DNA from: Chloroflexota bacterium
GTDB lineage: Bacteria; Chloroflexota; Anaerolineae; Aggregatilineales; Phototrophicaceae
Length of the DNA stretch: 64,000 nt
Direction: 5' to 3'
Assembly: GCA_011523705.1 (NCBI GenBank)
Contig: WTGC01000004.1
Span: forward strand, 60,633-124,632
The stretch's first letter is position 1. Each line of letters begins with the position of its first letter. The notes beneath the pieces are model-generated. The model was not told where the DNA came from, ran no database searches, and saw only the letters and a program-made list of their open reading frames with translations. Made by a program: the position numbers and the translations under genes. This document shows positions 62,695-64,000 of the stretch, piece by piece.

Positions 62695-64000
62695 TTAGCG
62701 CGCGCCCCGCTGCGCCAGCAGGCGCTTGTCGATCTCGATGACCCGCTCTTGATGCCCCAGCCACCAGTCCGGATCGCGCTGGGCATCGAGCTCGGCGACT
62801 GTTTTGCCTTGCTGCTCGACCCAAGTATAATACTTCAAATTGTGCCATCGTTCACGGGCGGCGCGCTCGCCTTCCATGATCCAATCGCTGCCGGCGCGAT
62901 GGTAAACGCCATCGACGATGGCTGTCGCTCCCGCTTCATCCAGCGCGCCCTGAGCAGTTCGCATATTCGCCATCACTGAAAGATAACGCTCCATGGCGTC
63001 GGTCGCCACCGTCACGATGACGTCTTGCCCGTTCATCTTATAGAATTTCGCGGTCTTGATGGCGCCGATAATATTGCAGACGCCGCTGATGCCCAGGTTA
63101 TCGGCCAAGGCGGCCACGGCGCTTTCCTCCAGGCCGAAGCGCCGCGTCAATGCTTCGCGCCCCTTTTCTTCCCAAAGGACGCGCAATCCATTTAAGGCAT
63201 CCAAATCGTCAATCGCCATGAGCGCGTCCATGTTGAAGACATTGTGGATCCAGGTCACATGCTTGTCGCCAATGCCCTGGATCTCATGCGCGCCATAGCC
63301 GTTGTTATAGAGAGTGGGACACTGGATCGGCTCCAAGCCCACAATTTTGTGCTCGGGCCAGACCTGCTTGAGGCGGTCGCCGGCCGCGATTGTGCCGGCG
63401 CTGCCCATGGCCGAGACGAAGGCGGAAATCCGACCGGCGCCGATGCCGGCGTCCTTCAGTTCGGCCGCCAATTCGACCAGCGTATTGCCCGTCACATAAT
63501 AGTGAAAGCGATAATTGCCCATCACTTCAAATTGATTCAATACGCGAATTTTGGGATCGCTGCCGCGCAGACGCTTGACTTCGTCGTAGATCTCTTTCAC
63601 ATTGCTTTCACTTCCAGCGGTGCGGATGATGCGCGCGCCGTAACTGCTGATGCGATCGAAGCGCTCCTGGCTCATCTCCTCGGGCAGGACGACGATGCTG
63701 TCATATTCCATGCGACAGCCGATGAAGGCGCCGCCGATGCCATAATTGCCCGTTGAGGGCCAAACCAGGGTATGCACCGCCGGATCGACTTCGCCCAACA
63801 ATTGTTCTTCCAGCAAGACAGAATAAGCCGCGCCAACCTTGTGGCTGCCCGAGGGAAAACGCTTGCCATAAATCACCACGATCTGGGCCTCGACGCCGGT
63901 CAATTCGCGCGGCAGCACGATGTGATACACCTGATTCTGTGGATCGCGCCAGGTAATATTATAAAGATTCAGCGGATTCAAGGGGTCGGCATCCAAAGCG
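62695..64000 (-). CDS. PLP-dependent lyase/synthase of fold type II (partial)
   Basis: At least 433 residues; the frame continues past the window edge, so the true start is outside. PLP lysine in FPSGSHKVGAAYSVLLEE; NYGIGGAFIGCRM and GSAGTIAAGDRLKQVWP are fold type II phosphate-loop segments; C-terminus DIVTVATDAMERYLSVM. Close relatives are annotated as cysteine synthase- or diaminopropionate ammonia-lyase-like proteins and recur next to ssnA and xanthine dehydrogenase genes. The reaction is unknown. Confidence 0.85.
   Translation of the reverse strand, partial: ALDADPLNPLNLYNITWRDPQNQVYHIVLPRELTGVEAQIVVIYGKRFPSGSHKVGAAYSVLLEEQLLGEVDPAVHTLVWPSTGNYGIGGAFIGCRMEYDSIVVLPEEMSQERFDRISSYGARIIRTAGSESNVKEIYDEVKRLRGSDPKIRVLNQFEVMGNYRFHYYVTGNTLVELAAELKDAGIGAGRISAFVSAMGSAGTIAAGDRLKQVWPEHKIVGLEPIQCPTLYNNGYGAHEIQGIGDKHVTWIHNVFNMDALMAIDDLDALNGLRVLWEEKGREALTRRFGLEESAVAALADNLGISGVCNIIGAIKTAKFYKMNGQDVIVTVATDAMERYLSVMANMRTAQGALDEAGATAIVDGVYHRAGSDWIMEGERAARERWHNLKYYTWVEQQGKTVAELDAQRDPDWWLGHQERVIEIDKRLLAQRGAR

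Overview
The window is a GC-rich bacterial chromosome segment that is densely coded, mostly on the minus strand. The gene set points to a Chloroflexota (Anaerolineae-like) bacterium: coenzyme F420 biosynthesis and an F420-dependent LLM oxidoreductase, a three-part xanthine dehydrogenase, the Rex redox repressor, tandem MalF/MalG-type sugar ABC transporters, and no outer-membrane genes. This placement is inferred from gene content; no rRNA gene is present to confirm it.

Layout. 0-3 kb: a sugar ABC operon (binding protein, two permeases), cut by the window start. 3-11.5 kb: moeA and a VKOR-family gene, then S1-domain, lipoprotein, PPC-repeat and LysM/L,D-transpeptidase cell-surface genes and an HD-domain gene. 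11.9-15.3 kb: a second sugar ABC operon. 15.5-17.6 kb: a type II restriction-modification pair that looks acquired. 17.9-21.2 kb: fumarase and two tandem superoxide dismutases, one with a Tat signal. 21.4-25 kb: two EamA transporters and an orphan double binding protein. 25-31.5 kb: nadD-obg, an MBL-fold hydrolase, and a tRNA-Leu-tig-clpP-clpX unit. 31.6-34.1 kb: a GbsR/MarR-type regulator, rex and mreB. 34.4-38.9 kb: F1-ATPase genes atpA-atpG-atpD-atpC without the Fo genes or delta. 39-46 kb: proC, a GNAT protein, an epimerase-like protein, fabF-fabH and a purine nucleoside phosphorylase. 46.3-48.4 kb: a two-RCK potassium channel. 48.4-64 kb: a co-directional block for purine and molybdenum-hydroxylase metabolism interleaved with F420 biosynthesis (yqeC/mocA fusion, xanthine dehydrogenase, an uncharacterized nucleoside-phosphorylase-like protein, metallophosphoesterase, LLM enzyme, cofC-cofD-nitroreductase-cofE, F420:NADPH reductase, ssnA, a PLP enzyme).

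How the genes work together. MoeA (molybdenum insertion), YqeC/MocA (cofactor maturation), the xanthine dehydrogenase subunits, SsnA and a phosphorylase-like protein make a coherent purine catabolic module. Five F420 genes overlap or nearly touch, so they are very probably one operon, and they sit in the same run as the xanthine dehydrogenase. Two sites resembling Rex operators, one before rex and one on the atp promoter, suggest redox control of ATP synthase.

The most unusual non-coding feature is a family of REP-like hairpins, of the types GGGCGACC..GGTCGCCCCTACA and CCCCTTCCCC..GGGGAAGGGG. They lie between binding-protein and permease genes in both ABC operons and on both sides of atpG. 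Several carry a shared CGTAGACACAG core inside the loop. These look like mobile or regulatory miniature elements and are the main candidate for something undescribed.
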